The notes: generated by a model not told the origin, from the letters alone. A stretch of 64,000 nucleotides of DNA from Bacillota bacterium (GCA_023415775.1 JAEZJM010000019.1:310001-374000); one strand, 5' to 3'; counted from the stretch's first letter, positions 8,167 through 17,933 are shown. Program-made: numbers and translations.

Positions 8167-8853
8167 GTGATTCATATGGCTGGAGTCTCGAAGATTTACA
8201 GCAACGGTTCTGTTGCCCTCTCCGACATCAGCGTCGACATCGATAAAGGCGACTTCGTATTCATCGTCGGCCCCAGCGGCGCCGGCAAATCCACCTTCAT
8301 CAAGCTGCTCTTCCGCGAAGAACTGCCCACTAGCGGCGAACTCTACGTCAACGGCCGCAACGTCGCCGAACTCGAGGCGGCCGAAGTCCCCTACCTCAGG
8401 CGCGGCCTGGGCATCGTTTTCCAGGACTTCCGGCTGCTCCCCAATAAAACTGTTTACGAAAATGTCGCCTTCGCCATGGAAGTCATAGAATCGCCGCGGC
8501 GCGAAATCCAAAAGCGGGTCCACCACGTCCTTGACCTTGTCGGTCTCCGCCACAAAGCCCGCAACTACCCCGGGCACCTCTCCGGCGGCGAGCAGCAACG
8601 CGTCGCCATCGCCCGCGCCATCGTCAACAACCCCACCGTCGTCATCGCTGACGAGCCCACCGGCAACCTCGACCCCGACACCTCGTGGGAAATCATGAAA
8701 ATCTTCGAACGCATCAACAAAGCCGGCACCACCATGGTCATGGCCACCCATGACAAAATGGTCGTCGACGGCATGAAAAGACGCGTCATCGCCATCGAGC
8801 AGGGCCGCATCGCCCGCGATCAGGAAGGTGGGCAATACGGCTATGAAAGTTAG
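8167..8853 (+). CDS. ftsE: Cell division ATP-binding protein FtsE
   Basis: FtsE is the cytosolic ATPase of the FtsEX complex, which switches on a periplasmic peptidoglycan hydrolase through FtsX. The 228 residues show Walker A GPSGAGKST (35-43), the ABC signature LSGGEQQR and Walker B VVIADEPTGNLD. I prefer the GTG at 8167 (product begins MIHMAGVSKIY, as typical for FtsE) because AGGGGG lies 10 bases upstream; for the ATG at 8158 that site would be only 1-2 bases away. It overlaps ftsX by 11 bases, and envC and ctpA follow in the same direction. Confidence 0.93.
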   Translation: MIHMAGVSKIYSNGSVALSDISVDIDKGDFVFIVGPSGAGKSTFIKLLFREELPTSGELYVNGRNVAELEAAEVPYLRRGLGIVFQDFRLLPNKTVYENVAFAMEVIESPRREIQKRVHHVLDLVGLRHKARNYPGHLSGGEQQRVAIARAIVNNPTVVIADEPTGNLDPDTSWEIMKIFERINKAGTTMVMATHDKMVVDGMKRRVIAIEQGRIARDQEGGQYGYES

Positions 8854-9730
8854 GACCATCGAATACTTCATCCGCGAAGCCTTCTCCTCGCTGCGCCACA
8901 ACGGCCTGATGAGCATCGCCTCCGTCAGCACCGTCGCCCTGTCGCTCCTCATCCTCGGCATGTTCCTCATCATGGTCCTCAACCTCAACCACATGGCTTC
9001 CACCCTCGAATCCCAGGTCCAGATATCCGTCTATCTGCAGGACACCCTCAAAGACCAGGAAATCCGCGAAGTCGGCACCCGCATCACCAAGCTCCCCGGC
9101 GTCGTCCAGGTCACCTTCGTCGACAAAGACCAGGCCCTGACCCGTTTCAAACAGCGCCTCGGCGAACAGCAGGGCCTCCTCGCCGTCCTCGGCGACACCA
9201 ACCCCCTGCCCAACGCCTTCGAAGTCAAAGTGGACAAGCCCGAGAGAGTCAAACCCGTCGCCCAGGCCGTCGCCCAGCTCAAAGGCGTCGAAAACGCCCG
9301 CTTCGGCCAGGAAGTCATCGAACAGCTCTTCACCCTTACCAAAATGGTTCGTCTCATCGGCCTCGCCCTCATCGTCTTCCTGGCTTTAGCCGCCCTCTTC
9401 ATCATCTCCAACACCATCCGCATCACCGTCTTTGCCCGCCGCAAGGAAATCGGCATAATGAAATACGTCGGCGCCACCGACTCCTTCATCCGCTGGCCCT
9501 TCCTCATCGAAGGCATGCTCCTCGGCTTCAGCGGCGCCCTCATCGCCGTCTTCCTCCTCATCGAAGCCTACACCCTCCTCACCGGGCAGATTTACCAGAA
9601 ACTCGTCTTCCTGCCCCTCATCCCCAAATACCCCTTCCTTACCTACGTCAGCATCCTGCTGATCGTCGCCGGCACCGTCATCGGCGCCCTCGGCAGCACC
9701 ATATCCCTCAAAAGGTTCATGAAAGTATAA
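8843..9730 (+). CDS. ftsX: Cell division permease-like protein FtsX
   Basis: FtsX is the membrane half of FtsEX; its extracytoplasmic loop binds the hydrolase activator. The 295-residue protein has one N-terminal transmembrane helix (about 21-45), an extracytoplasmic domain (about 46-165) and three C-terminal helices (the FtsX/MacB fold), which is the standard topology. The ATG at 8843 gives the usual MKVRTIEYFIREAF start, with AAGGTGGG upstream; the in-frame ATG at 8828 has no ribosome site. The EnvC-like partner is encoded immediately downstream. Confidence 0.93.
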   Translation: MKVRTIEYFIREAFSSLRHNGLMSIASVSTVALSLLILGMFLIMVLNLNHMASTLESQVQISVYLQDTLKDQEIREVGTRITKLPGVVQVTFVDKDQALTRFKQRLGEQQGLLAVLGDTNPLPNAFEVKVDKPERVKPVAQAVAQLKGVENARFGQEVIEQLFTLTKMVRLIGLALIVFLALAALFIISNTIRITVFARRKEIGIMKYVGATDSFIRWPFLIEGMLLGFSGALIAVFLLIEAYTLLTGQIYQKLVFLPLIPKYPFLTYVSILLIVAGTVIGALGSTISLKRFMKV

Positions 9731-9763
9731 GGATAAAAGTATAAAGGATAAAGGAGGTATTCG

Positions 9764-10894
9764 ATGGAAAAAAGGCGCATCACAGCAATGGCGTTGGCTC
9801 TGCTGCTCACAGCGGCCGCCGCGTTGCCCGCCCTTGCCAACGAAATCGAAGACCACCAGCGACAGCTCCAGGACATCCAGCAGCAGATGCAGCAGCATCA
9901 GCAAAAAGCCGCCCAGGCCCAGCAAAAGGTCACCAGTGTCTCCGAACAGCTCCGGCTCATTCAGACCGACCTTGACGCCGCCCTCGGCGACTACAACGCC
10001 ATCCAGTCACGGCGGGCCTACACCGAGCAGCAGATCGCTCTCAATAAAGATATCCTCGCCAAGGCCGAAAAGAGCCTTGCCGAGCGTACCAAAATACTCA
10101 ACAAACGCATCCGCGACATCTACGAAAACGGCCAGGTTAGCTACCTCGACGTCCTCCTCGGCGCCACCGACTTCGGCGACTTCACCACCCGCGCCGACCT
10201 CCTCAAGCGCGTCCTCGCCCAGGACGCCACCCTCATCACCAAAGTGAAACTCGAGCGCGAGCTCGTCACCCAGAAAAAAGCCGAACTCGAACGCGACCGC
10301 CTCGCCATCCTCGAGCTCGAAAAAGTGGCCGCGGCCAAGAAAAACGTCATCGAAAGCCGCCGTAACGAACGCGAGCAGGTCTTAAACTCCGCCGTCTACG
10401 AGCGCGACACCGCCGAGCGGGCCTACCAGGAACTCCAGGATACCTCGCGCCGCATCGAGCAGATGATCCGCAACATCCAGTCCGGCAACCGCGACGCCAC
10501 CGGCGCCACCGGCGTCCTCATCTGGCCGGCGTCCGGCCCCATCACCTCCCCCTACGGCTGGCGCACCCATCCCATCTTCGGCACCCAGCGCTACCACAGC
10601 GGCATCGACATCGGCGCCGACTACGGCGAACCCATCCGCGCGGCCGACGGCGGCGTCGTCATCTACGCCGACTGGATGGGCGGCTACGGCAAAGCCGTCA
10701 TCATCGACCACGGCGGCGGCGTCTCCACCCTCTACGCCCACTCCTCCGAACTTTTGGTCGGCGAAGGCGCGCGTGTCTACAAAGGCCAGGTCGTAGCCCG
10801 CATCGGCTCCACCGGCTACTCCACCGGCCCCCATCTCCACTTCGAAGTCCGCCAGAACGGCTCACCCGTCAACCCGCTCGGATATTTGCCCTAA
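9764..10894 (+). CDS. envC: EnvC-like murein hydrolase / M23 peptidase
   Basis: This is an exported coiled-coil protein with a C-terminal LytM (M23) domain, the expected partner of FtsEX in septal peptidoglycan cleavage. The 376 residues comprise a signal peptide (about 1-25), a long glutamine- and alanine-rich coiled coil (about 26-235) and the M23 domain (about 255-376). The zinc ligands appear intact: HSGID, YAHSS and HLHFEV. E. coli EnvC lacks these ligands and only activates amidases, so this protein may itself cut peptide bridges. An excellent AAAGGAGG site precedes the ATG. It lies in the ftsE-ftsX operon. Confidence 0.88.
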   Translation: MEKRRITAMALALLLTAAAALPALANEIEDHQRQLQDIQQQMQQHQQKAAQAQQKVTSVSEQLRLIQTDLDAALGDYNAIQSRRAYTEQQIALNKDILAKAEKSLAERTKILNKRIRDIYENGQVSYLDVLLGATDFGDFTTRADLLKRVLAQDATLITKVKLERELVTQKKAELERDRLAILELEKVAAAKKNVIESRRNEREQVLNSAVYERDTAERAYQELQDTSRRIEQMIRNIQSGNRDATGATGVLIWPASGPITSPYGWRTHPIFGTQRYHSGIDIGADYGEPIRAADGGVVIYADWMGGYGKAVIIDHGGGVSTLYAHSSELLVGEGARVYKGQVVARIGSTGYSTGPHLHFEVRQNGSPVNPLGYLP

Positions 10895-10931
10895 GAGGTG
10901 AATAGGCGAGTCAGATTCTACATATAGTTAA

Positions 10932-10956
10932 CCGGGATAGTCTCAAAGACTATCCG
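10932..10956 (+). other. Intergenic hairpin between envC and ctpA
   Basis: GATAGTC and GACTATC pair within CCGGGATAGTC / GACTATCCGG across a TCAAA loop. No T-run follows. The next 80 bases (about 10970-11030) resemble a decayed family-A repeat, with GGCGTACC / GGTACGC as the apex. Confidence 0.4.
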
Positions 10957-11073
10957 GCGCACACGTCACCGCGGGCGCTTGCCGGCGTACCCCTTAGGGT
11001 ACGCGGCCGAGCGCTTGCGTCGTAAATGGCGCGCCGCCATAGAATCGGGCAAACCCGAATCGAGGTGTAAATA

Positions 11074-12222
11074 TTGTTCAACCGGCGCTTGCTCGTGGGA
11101 GCCGTCGTCCTGGTCGCGGCCACCTTCACGCTGACCGCGGGGCTATTCTACTACCTGCTCCAGTCCTGGACCGGCGACGCCATCGGCGCCGTCAAGCTCT
11201 TCCGGGTCATCCAGCAGGTCAAAGCCCGCTATGTTGAAGACATTCCCGTCGAGACGCTCATGAACGGCGCCATCAAAGGCGCTGTCGGCGCCCTCGGCGA
11301 CCCCCACTCCGTCTACCTCGACAAACGCATGTACCGCGAATTCCTCATCGAAACCGAAGGCTCCTTCAGCGGCGTCGGTATCGTCATCGGCGTCAAGGAC
11401 AAGGTCCTCACCGTCGTATCCCCCATCGAAGGCACCCCCGGCGAAAAAGCCGGCATCAAAAGCGGCGACCAGATAATCAAAATCGACGGAAACGACACCA
11501 AAGACCTCGCCCTCGACGAAGCGGTCGGCAAAATCCGCGGCCCCGAAGGCACAAAAGTCACCCTCACCATCCGCCGCGGCCAGGACATCAAAGACTACGC
11601 CCTCACCCGCTCCAACATCCAGCTTAAAACCGTCACCGGCAAAATGCTTGAAGGCAAAATAGCCTACATCCGCCTGTCGATGTTCAACGAACAGACCGGC
11701 GCCGACTTCGCCCGCAAATACCAGGAACTCGAGCAGGAAGGCATGAAAGCCATCGTCCTCGACCTCAGAGACAACCCCGGCGGCCTCCTCGGCGAAAGCG
11801 TCAAAGTCGCCGGCAAGCTCGTCCCCAAAGGCCCCGTCGTCTCCGTCGTCGAGCGCAGCGGCAAGCGTGACACCCACTCCTCCCAGCTTCCCGCCGTCAA
11901 ATACCCGCTCGTCGTCCTCGTCAACGGCGGCAGCGCCAGCGCTTCCGAAATCGTCGCCGGCGCCGTCCAGGACACCGGCGCAGGCACCCTCGTCGGCGTC
12001 AAAACCTTCGGCAAAGGCTCCGTCCAGACCGTCATGGGTCTCGGCGACAGCACCGCCGTCAAACTCACCATCGCCAAATACTACACCCCCAAAGACCGTT
12101 CCATCAACGGCATCGGCATCGAGCCCGACGTCAAGATCGAGCCCCCGTCCGACAAAGACACCAGCGGCAAAGACCCCCAGCTCGACAAAGCCGTCGAAAT
12201 CCTCAAAGCCAGGATTAAATAA
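11074..12222 (+). CDS. ctpA: Carboxy-terminal processing protease (S41), PDZ-containing
   Basis: This is an exported serine protease of the CtpA/Prc family that cleaves proteins near their C-termini, often envelope hydrolases. The 382 residues have an N-terminal membrane anchor (about 7-27), a PDZ domain (about 95-175) and an S41 catalytic domain. The nucleophile serine is in GGSASASEIVAGA (near residue 290) and the lysine in GKGSVQ (near 315). The TTG at 11074 follows GAGGTG. It is the last gene of the ftsEX-envC block and ends at a strong terminator. Confidence 0.92.
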   Translation: MFNRRLLVGAVVLVAATFTLTAGLFYYLLQSWTGDAIGAVKLFRVIQQVKARYVEDIPVETLMNGAIKGAVGALGDPHSVYLDKRMYREFLIETEGSFSGVGIVIGVKDKVLTVVSPIEGTPGEKAGIKSGDQIIKIDGNDTKDLALDEAVGKIRGPEGTKVTLTIRRGQDIKDYALTRSNIQLKTVTGKMLEGKIAYIRLSMFNEQTGADFARKYQELEQEGMKAIVLDLRDNPGGLLGESVKVAGKLVPKGPVVSVVERSGKRDTHSSQLPAVKYPLVVLVNGGSASASEIVAGAVQDTGAGTLVGVKTFGKGSVQTVMGLGDSTAVKLTIAKYYTPKDRSINGIGIEPDVKIEPPSDKDTSGKDPQLDKAVEILKARIK

Positions 12223-12227
12223 CACAA

Positions 12228-12253
12228 AAACCCCCGCCGTTTGGCGGGGGTTT
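12228..12253 (+). terminator. Bidirectional terminator between ctpA and the dpp operon
   Basis: AAACCCCCGCC (12228-12238) pairs perfectly with GGCGGGGGTTT (12243-12253) across a four-base loop. It serves ctpA on the plus strand and the convergent transporter operon on the minus strand. Confidence 0.85.
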
Positions 12254-12267
12254 CATAATCTCCAGCG

Positions 12268-13248
12268 TTATCCTTCCACCCGGTGGCAGGCCACGCAGCG
12301 GTCGCCGATCTGGCGGAACGCCGGTTCCTGCTCACTGCACACCGGCAGCCTCTCCGGGCAGCGGGTGTGGAAGCGGCAGCCGGACGGCGGATTCGCCGGG
12401 CTCGGCACATCGCCCTCCAGGATAATGCGCGCCTTCTTGGCGTTCGGCTTCGGCACAGGAATGGCCGACAGCAGCGTCTTCGTATAAGGGTGGAGCGGCC
12501 GCTCTATCAGCTCGTTGCCGTCCGCCATCTCCACGATCTTGCCCAGGTACATAACCCCGACCCGGTCGGAGATATGCTTGATAACGTTCAGGCCGTGGGC
12601 GATGAACAGATACGTCAGCCCCAGCTCCTGCTGCAGCTCGACCAGCAGGTTGAGGATCTGCGACTGAATCGACACATCCAGCGCCGACACCGGCTCGTCG
12701 CACACCACCAGCTTCGGCTCCACCGCCAGGGCGCGGGCGATGCCGATGCGCTGGCGCTGGCCCCCCGAAAACTCGTGCGGATAGCGCCGCGCGTGCTGGG
12801 GATCCAGCCCCACCACCCTCAGCAGCTTCTCCACCCGCTTCGTCCGCTCGGCGCCGCTCGCGATATCGTGCAGCATCATCGGCTCGGCGATGATATCGCC
12901 CACCGACATGCGGGGGTTCAGCGAAGCGTAAGGATCCTGGAAAACGATCTGCGCGTGGCGGCGAAACTGCCTGAGTTCCTGCTTCGAAAACGCCGTCACG
13001 TCCCGCCCCTCGAACAGCACCTCGCCGGCCGTCGGCTCGATCAGCCGCAGCACCGCCAGGCCGGTCGTGGACTTGCCGCAGCCCGACTCGCCTACCAGGC
13101 CGAGCGTCTCGCCGCGGCGCACATCGAACGATACCCCGTCCACCGCCCGCACCTGGCCCACAGGCCGGCCGAGCAGCCCGCCCCTGATCGGGAAATACTT
13201 GCACAGCCCGCGCACCGATAACAGCGTGCCCTTATCCTCGTCGCTCAT
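12268..13248 (-). CDS. Dipeptide/oligopeptide ABC transporter ATP-binding protein (DppF/OppF type)
   Basis: This is the second ATPase of a peptide importer. The 326-residue protein has Walker A GESGCGKST, signature FSGGQRQRIGIARAL, Walker B and the C-terminal oligo_HPY region with the cysteine pattern CRFHTRCP. The start overlaps the stop of the upstream ATPase gene in ATGA, a typical coupled arrangement. A longer in-frame ORF to 13332 lies inside that neighbour and is rejected. It is the last of four minus-strand genes (permease, permease, ATPase, ATPase). Substrates of this family range from peptides to nickel chelates and cannot be told here. Confidence 0.9.
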   Translation of the reverse strand: MSDEDKGTLLSVRGLCKYFPIRGGLLGRPVGQVRAVDGVSFDVRRGETLGLVGESGCGKSTTGLAVLRLIEPTAGEVLFEGRDVTAFSKQELRQFRRHAQIVFQDPYASLNPRMSVGDIIAEPMMLHDIASGAERTKRVEKLLRVVGLDPQHARRYPHEFSGGQRQRIGIARALAVEPKLVVCDEPVSALDVSIQSQILNLLVELQQELGLTYLFIAHGLNVIKHISDRVGVMYLGKIVEMADGNELIERPLHPYTKTLLSAIPVPKPNAKKARIILEGDVPSPANPPSGCRFHTRCPERLPVCSEQEPAFRQIGDRCVACHRVEG

Positions 13249-14231
13249 AGCGGCACCCCTCCCAACGGATAATGGCAGGCCGTCAGCCGTCCGCCCGGCA
13301 GGGCGGTCAGCGGCGGGCGCTCGGCCCGGCATAGGTCCCGCGCGTGCTCGCAGCGGCCGGCGAATGTGCAGCCCGGCGGCAGATGGGCAAGATCGGGCAC
13401 CACGCCCTCGATCGCGTGCAGCTGCTGTTTGCGCTGTCCGTCCAGGCTGGGGATGGAATCCATCAGCCCCTGCGTATAAGGATGGCGCGGCGCCGCGAAC
13501 ACTTCCTCCACCGTGCCCAGCTCCACGATCCGCCCGGCGTACATCACCGCCATGCGCTGCGCCATCTCGGCCACAACCCCCAGATCGTGGGTTATCAAAA
13601 TCAGCGACGTATTCAGCTCCCGCACCAGCTTGCGGATAAGATCGAGGATCTGCGCCTGGATGGTCACATCCAGCGCCGTCGTCGGCTCGTCGGCCAGCAG
13701 CAGCTTGGGATTGCAGGCCAGCGCCATCGCGATCATCACCCGCTGGCGCATCCCGCCGCTCATCTGGTGGGGGTACTCGGTCGCGCGCTGGGCGGGCGAC
13801 GGTATCCCCACCAGCCCCAGCATCTCCACCGCCCGGGCCCAGGCTTCCTTCTTCTGCACCTTGCCGTGCGCCTGCACCGCCTCGGCGATCTGGTCGCCCA
13901 CCGTATACGCGGGATTCAGGGACGTCATCGGCTCCTGGAAAATCATCGAAACTTCCTTGCCGCGCACAGCGCGCATCTCGGCCGGCGTCATCGCCAGCAG
14001 GTCGCGGCCGTCGAAAACGATGCGGCCGCGGATGCGGGCGGGAGGCTCGGGCACCAGGCGCAGGATCGACATCGCCGTCACGCTCTTGCCGCAGCCTGAC
14101 TCGCCCACAAGCGCCAGCGTCTCCCCGGCCTGCACCGCGAAGCTCACGCCGTCGACCGCCTTAACCACCCGTTTGCCCACATGGAAATGGGTCTCGAGAT
14201 TCTCTATCGTCAGCAATGCCTTGTCGTTCAA
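13245..14231 (-). CDS. Dipeptide/oligopeptide ABC transporter ATP-binding protein (DppD/OppD type)
   Basis: This is the first ATPase of the importer (328 residues). Walker A GESGCGKSV is near residue 40, the signature MSGGMRQRVMIAMAL near 160, and the C-terminal oligo_HPY extension carries CTFAGRCEHARDLC, which in relatives can bind a cluster or metal. The start is TTG with AGGAGG eight bases upstream. It follows the second permease gene by 12 bases. Confidence 0.9.
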   Translation of the reverse strand: MNDKALLTIENLETHFHVGKRVVKAVDGVSFAVQAGETLALVGESGCGKSVTAMSILRLVPEPPARIRGRIVFDGRDLLAMTPAEMRAVRGKEVSMIFQEPMTSLNPAYTVGDQIAEAVQAHGKVQKKEAWARAVEMLGLVGIPSPAQRATEYPHQMSGGMRQRVMIAMALACNPKLLLADEPTTALDVTIQAQILDLIRKLVRELNTSLILITHDLGVVAEMAQRMAVMYAGRIVELGTVEEVFAAPRHPYTQGLMDSIPSLDGQRKQQLHAIEGVVPDLAHLPPGCTFAGRCEHARDLCRAERPPLTALPGGRLTACHYPLGGVPL

Positions 14232-14243
14232 ATCGCTCGCCTC

Positions 14244-15125
14244 CTACTTAAGCCGCGGGTCGAGCACGTCCCGGAGCCCGTCGCCCAAAAGATTGAAGGC
14301 CATAACCGTAATTGTGATCGCCACCCCCGGGAAAGTGACGATATGGGGCGCGTTGAAAATCGTCTGCCGCCCCGAGCCCAGCATCGTGCCCCACTCCGCG
14401 GTCGGCGGCTCCACTCCCAGGCCGAGGAAGCCGAGCGCCGCCGCCTCCAGGATCGCCACCGACACCCCGATCGTCGCCCGGACGATGATCGGCGCCAGCA
14501 CATTCGGCAGAATATGGACGAAAATCAGGCGGCCGTCGCCGTTGCCGATCGAGCGGGCGGCCATCACATACACATTCTCCTTCACCGACAGCACGCTGCC
14601 GCGCACGATCCGCGCGTAATGGGGGATCGAAACGATGCCGATCGCGATTACCGCCTTATCCAGGCCGCGGCCCAGCACCGTCATAAAAGCGATCGCCAGC
14701 AGGATGCTGGGGAACGACAGCATAATATCCATCACACTCATGATCGCCGTATCAATCTTGCGGCCGTAGAAACCGGCCACCGAGCCGAGAATGACGCCGC
14801 ACACCAGCGCCAGCGCCACCGCCTCCACGCCCACCAGCAGCGAAATCCGCGCCCCGTATAAAAGACGCGACAGAATATCCCGCCCCAGCTCGTCCGTCCC
14901 GAGCAAATGCCCGGCGCCGGGCGGTTTCAGGGCGTTCGGCAGGTTGCTGCTGTTCGGGTCGTACGGCGCCAGCACCGGCGCGAACACCGCGCACAGCACC
15001 AGAACCACCAGCATGCACAGGCCGATCATCGCCGAGCTCGAACCGTAAAAGCGGGTCAAAAACTCCCGCAGGGGGCTGTGGGCTGTCGTCGTCTCTTCCG
15101 CTAAAGCTGCGCTATTGTTTGTCAT
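14244..15125 (-). CDS. Peptide ABC transporter permease (DppC type)
   Basis: This inner-membrane channel subunit has 293 residues. An N-terminal cytosolic stretch and first helix (about 32-55) are followed by the OppC N-domain and five further helices, with the EAA-type loop EAAALGFLGLGVEPP near residue 225. The ribosome site GGGGTGAGG precedes the ATG. It lies 13 bases after the first permease gene. Confidence 0.9.
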   Translation of the reverse strand: MTNNSAALAEETTTAHSPLREFLTRFYGSSSAMIGLCMLVVLVLCAVFAPVLAPYDPNSSNLPNALKPPGAGHLLGTDELGRDILSRLLYGARISLLVGVEAVALALVCGVILGSVAGFYGRKIDTAIMSVMDIMLSFPSILLAIAFMTVLGRGLDKAVIAIGIVSIPHYARIVRGSVLSVKENVYVMAARSIGNGDGRLIFVHILPNVLAPIIVRATIGVSVAILEAAALGFLGLGVEPPTAEWGTMLGSGRQTIFNAPHIVTFPGVAITITVMAFNLLGDGLRDVLDPRLK

Positions 15126-15138
15126 CTAGCCTCACCCC

Positions 15139-16143
15139 CTAAGAATGCTGGATCCGCGGGTCGAGATAGCAATACAGCACATCGACCACAAGATTCACCA
15201 GCACGAAAATCGTTCCCACCAGCAGCACCGCCCCCTGCACGCGGGGGTAATCGGACACCATGATCCCCTCGATCACATACGAGCCGATCCCCGGCCAGGA
15301 AAACACCGTCTCCGTCAGCACCGCGCCGCCCAGCAGCGCCCCCATCTGGAGGCCGATGACAGTCACGATCGGAATAAGCGCGTTCCTGAGGGCATGCTTC
15401 ACGATCACCACGCCCTCCCGCAGCCCCTTGGCGCGGGCGGTGCGGATATAATCCTGGCGGATGGTCTCCAGCATCGTCGCCCGCGTCATCCTGGCGATGA
15501 TCGCCGTCGAATACGAGCCGAGAGCGATCGCCGGCATAATAAGATGGCGGAAGGCGTCCCAGAAAGACTCCATATTGCCGGTCAAAAGCGAATCAAGCAA
15601 ATACAGGCCGGTCACATCGTCGGGCGTCAGGCCGATCGAAATCCGCCCGGACGCCGGCAGCCAGCCCAGCGTCACCGAAAACAGGATAATCATCATCAGG
15701 CCCAGCCAGAAAATCGGCATACTCACCCCCAGCAGGGCGACCGTCATCGCCCCGTAGTCCCACACCGAATTCTGCTTAACAGCCGAAATAACCCCCAGCA
15801 CAAGGCCCAGCACCGCGGCGATGCACACCGCCGACACCGCCAGCTCCACCGTCGCCGGGAAACGCTTCATCAGCTCGGCCGAAATCGACGTCTTCGTGAT
15901 CACCGACTTGCCCAGGTCGCCGCGGACCGTATTCTTCATATAATCGTAAAACTGCACGTAAATCGGCTTATTCAGCCCCAACTCCTCGCGGAGCGCCTCC
16001 ACGCGCTCCGTCGTGGCGTGCTCGCCGAGGATGATCGTCGCGGGATCGGTTGTGAAAGAATGCATTACCACGAACGTCGCCAGCGATACGCCGAACAGCA
16101 CCGGAATCAGCAGCAGCAGCCGCCGGAAGATGTATTTGCCCAT
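15139..16143 (-). CDS. Peptide ABC transporter permease (DppB type)
   Basis: This is the first gene of the minus-strand operon (334 residues, standard for DppB). It has an N-terminal helix at about 9-31, then the permease domain with helices from about residue 100 on and the EAA loop RTARAKGLREGVV near residue 225. GGAGGG precedes the ATG. Its promoter must lie in the 215-base gap shared with the divergent binding-protein gene. Confidence 0.9.
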   Translation of the reverse strand: MGKYIFRRLLLLIPVLFGVSLATFVVMHSFTTDPATIILGEHATTERVEALREELGLNKPIYVQFYDYMKNTVRGDLGKSVITKTSISAELMKRFPATVELAVSAVCIAAVLGLVLGVISAVKQNSVWDYGAMTVALLGVSMPIFWLGLMMIILFSVTLGWLPASGRISIGLTPDDVTGLYLLDSLLTGNMESFWDAFRHLIMPAIALGSYSTAIIARMTRATMLETIRQDYIRTARAKGLREGVVIVKHALRNALIPIVTVIGLQMGALLGGAVLTETVFSWPGIGSYVIEGIMVSDYPRVQGAVLLVGTIFVLVNLVVDVLYCYLDPRIQHS

Positions 16144-16358
16144 ATCCGACTCCCTCCGAAAGATTCTCGTCCAATAACCAACTAACTAACCAAAACATAA
16201 TTAGCCAATGAAGCGGCAAATCCTGCCCCGCGCAGCGACCGGCGCAACAATATTTCACGGGAAGACAAAAACCGCAAAAACAATTTTCAGGGTGAGCAGG
16301 GATTTCCTGTCATCCCGGATAATTGTACCTTATTACTCAACAGGAGGGAAAAACACTA

Positions 16359-17921
16359 ATGGCGAAAAAACCATGGGCATTACTCCTTATCCTTGTCTTC
16401 GTAAGCAGCATCCTGCTTGGCGGCTGCGGCGGCGGGGCCAAAAAAGAAGACGCGGCGAAAAACACGCTGATCTTCGCACAGGGCTCCGACCCGCGCGCCC
16501 TTGACCCCGCTTACACCGACGACAGCGAATCCTCCAAGATCACCTTCCAGATCTACGAAGGCCTCGTACGCTACAAGCCCGGCAAAACCGAGGTCGAACC
16601 CGCCCTGGCCACCGAATGGAGCGTCAGCGCGGACGGCAAGGAATGGACCTTCAAACTCCGCAAAGGCGTAAAATTCCACGACGGCACCCCCTTCAACGCC
16701 GAAGCAGTCAAATTCAGCGTCGACCGTCAGCTCGAACCCAACCGCAAAAACGACATGCCCTACGCCAAATTCGTCTATGAAGGCGTCAAATCCATCCAGG
16801 TAGTCGACGAATACACCGTCAAATTCATCCTCGACAAACCGCTGGCCGCCTTCCTGGCCAACCAGGCCATGAGCCACGCCGCCTTCATCGTCAGCCCGAC
16901 CGCCGTCAAAAAGCACAACGGCATCCTCAACGAAAACCCGGTCGGCACCGGCCCGTACAAATTCGTCAAATGGGAGAAAGGCCAGTTCGTAGAACTCGCG
17001 GCCTTTGACGACTACTGGGGCGACAAAGCCAAAGTCAAAAAAGCCGTCTACAAATTCACCAAAGAAAACTCCGTCCGCGCCTCCGACCTGATCAGCGGCG
17101 CCACCGACATCATGGACGGCGTCGACACCAACGACGTCAAAAAGCTCGAAAGCGCCGGCCTCAACGTCATCAAACAGCCCGGCATGAACATCAACTACAT
17201 GGGCTTCTACTGCGACAAAGGCCCCTTCAAAGATCCCGAAGTCCGCAAAGCCATCAGCATGGCCATCAACCGCCAGAACCTCGTCGACTACCTCTACCTC
17301 GGCCTGGCCAAGCTGCCCAACACCATGCTGCCCGACTTCATCCCCGGCTACTCCAAGGACGCCAAACCCTACGGTTACAACCCCGAAGAAGCCAAGAAAA
17401 TCCTCGCCGCCAAAGGCATGGCCAACTTCGAATTCAACGCCATCACCTACTCCAACCCCCGTCCCTACAACCCGGTGAACGGTGAGAAACTCGCCGCCGC
17501 CATCCAGGCCGAGCTCGCCAAAATCGGCGTCAAAATGAACATCAAATCCTACGCCTGGACCGAATATCGCCAGGTCCTCAAGCAGGGCGAAGGCGACGCC
17601 TTCTTCTACGGCTGGACCGGCGACAACGGCGACGCCGACAACTTCCTCATGCTCCTCGACAGCGGCCAGATCAAATCCAGCCTCAACGCCGCCCGCTACG
17701 CCAACCCCGAATACGACAAACTCCTCGCCGAAGGCCGCGCCACCATGGACGTCGCCAAGCGGGCCGAAATCTACGCCAAAGCCCAGAACATCATCATGGC
17801 CGACGCCCCCTGGGTCTACATCAGCCACGGCGTAGTCCTCGGCGCCACCCGCGCCAACATCAAAGGCTTCGCCATCCACCCCGTCGGCAAGCACTGGCTC
17901 AACAGAGTCAGCAAAGAGTAG
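16359..17921 (+). CDS. Peptide ABC transporter substrate-binding lipoprotein (DppA/OppA type)
   Basis: This 520-residue extracytoplasmic binding protein (family SBP_bac_5) serves the divergent importer. The N-terminus has a lipoprotein signal with lipobox LGGC near residue 26, followed by a GGG linker. The body has the cluster-C features DGKEWTFKLRKGVKFHDGTP and NPVGTGPYKF. The ATG at 16359 sits after CAGGAGGG; an in-frame ATG at 16323 lacks a ribosome site. Placing the binding protein divergently would let it be made in excess over the membrane complex. Repeat A6 follows. Confidence 0.92.
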   Translation: MAKKPWALLLILVFVSSILLGGCGGGAKKEDAAKNTLIFAQGSDPRALDPAYTDDSESSKITFQIYEGLVRYKPGKTEVEPALATEWSVSADGKEWTFKLRKGVKFHDGTPFNAEAVKFSVDRQLEPNRKNDMPYAKFVYEGVKSIQVVDEYTVKFILDKPLAAFLANQAMSHAAFIVSPTAVKKHNGILNENPVGTGPYKFVKWEKGQFVELAAFDDYWGDKAKVKKAVYKFTKENSVRASDLISGATDIMDGVDTNDVKKLESAGLNVIKQPGMNINYMGFYCDKGPFKDPEVRKAISMAINRQNLVDYLYLGLAKLPNTMLPDFIPGYSKDAKPYGYNPEEAKKILAAKGMANFEFNAITYSNPRPYNPVNGEKLAAAIQAELAKIGVKMNIKSYAWTEYRQVLKQGEGDAFFYGWTGDNGDADNFLMLLDSGQIKSSLNAARYANPEYDKLLAEGRATMDVAKRAEIYAKAQNIIMADAPWVYISHGVVLGATRANIKGFAIHPVGKHWLNRVSKE

Positions 17922-17933
17922 TCTCCCGGTCAC

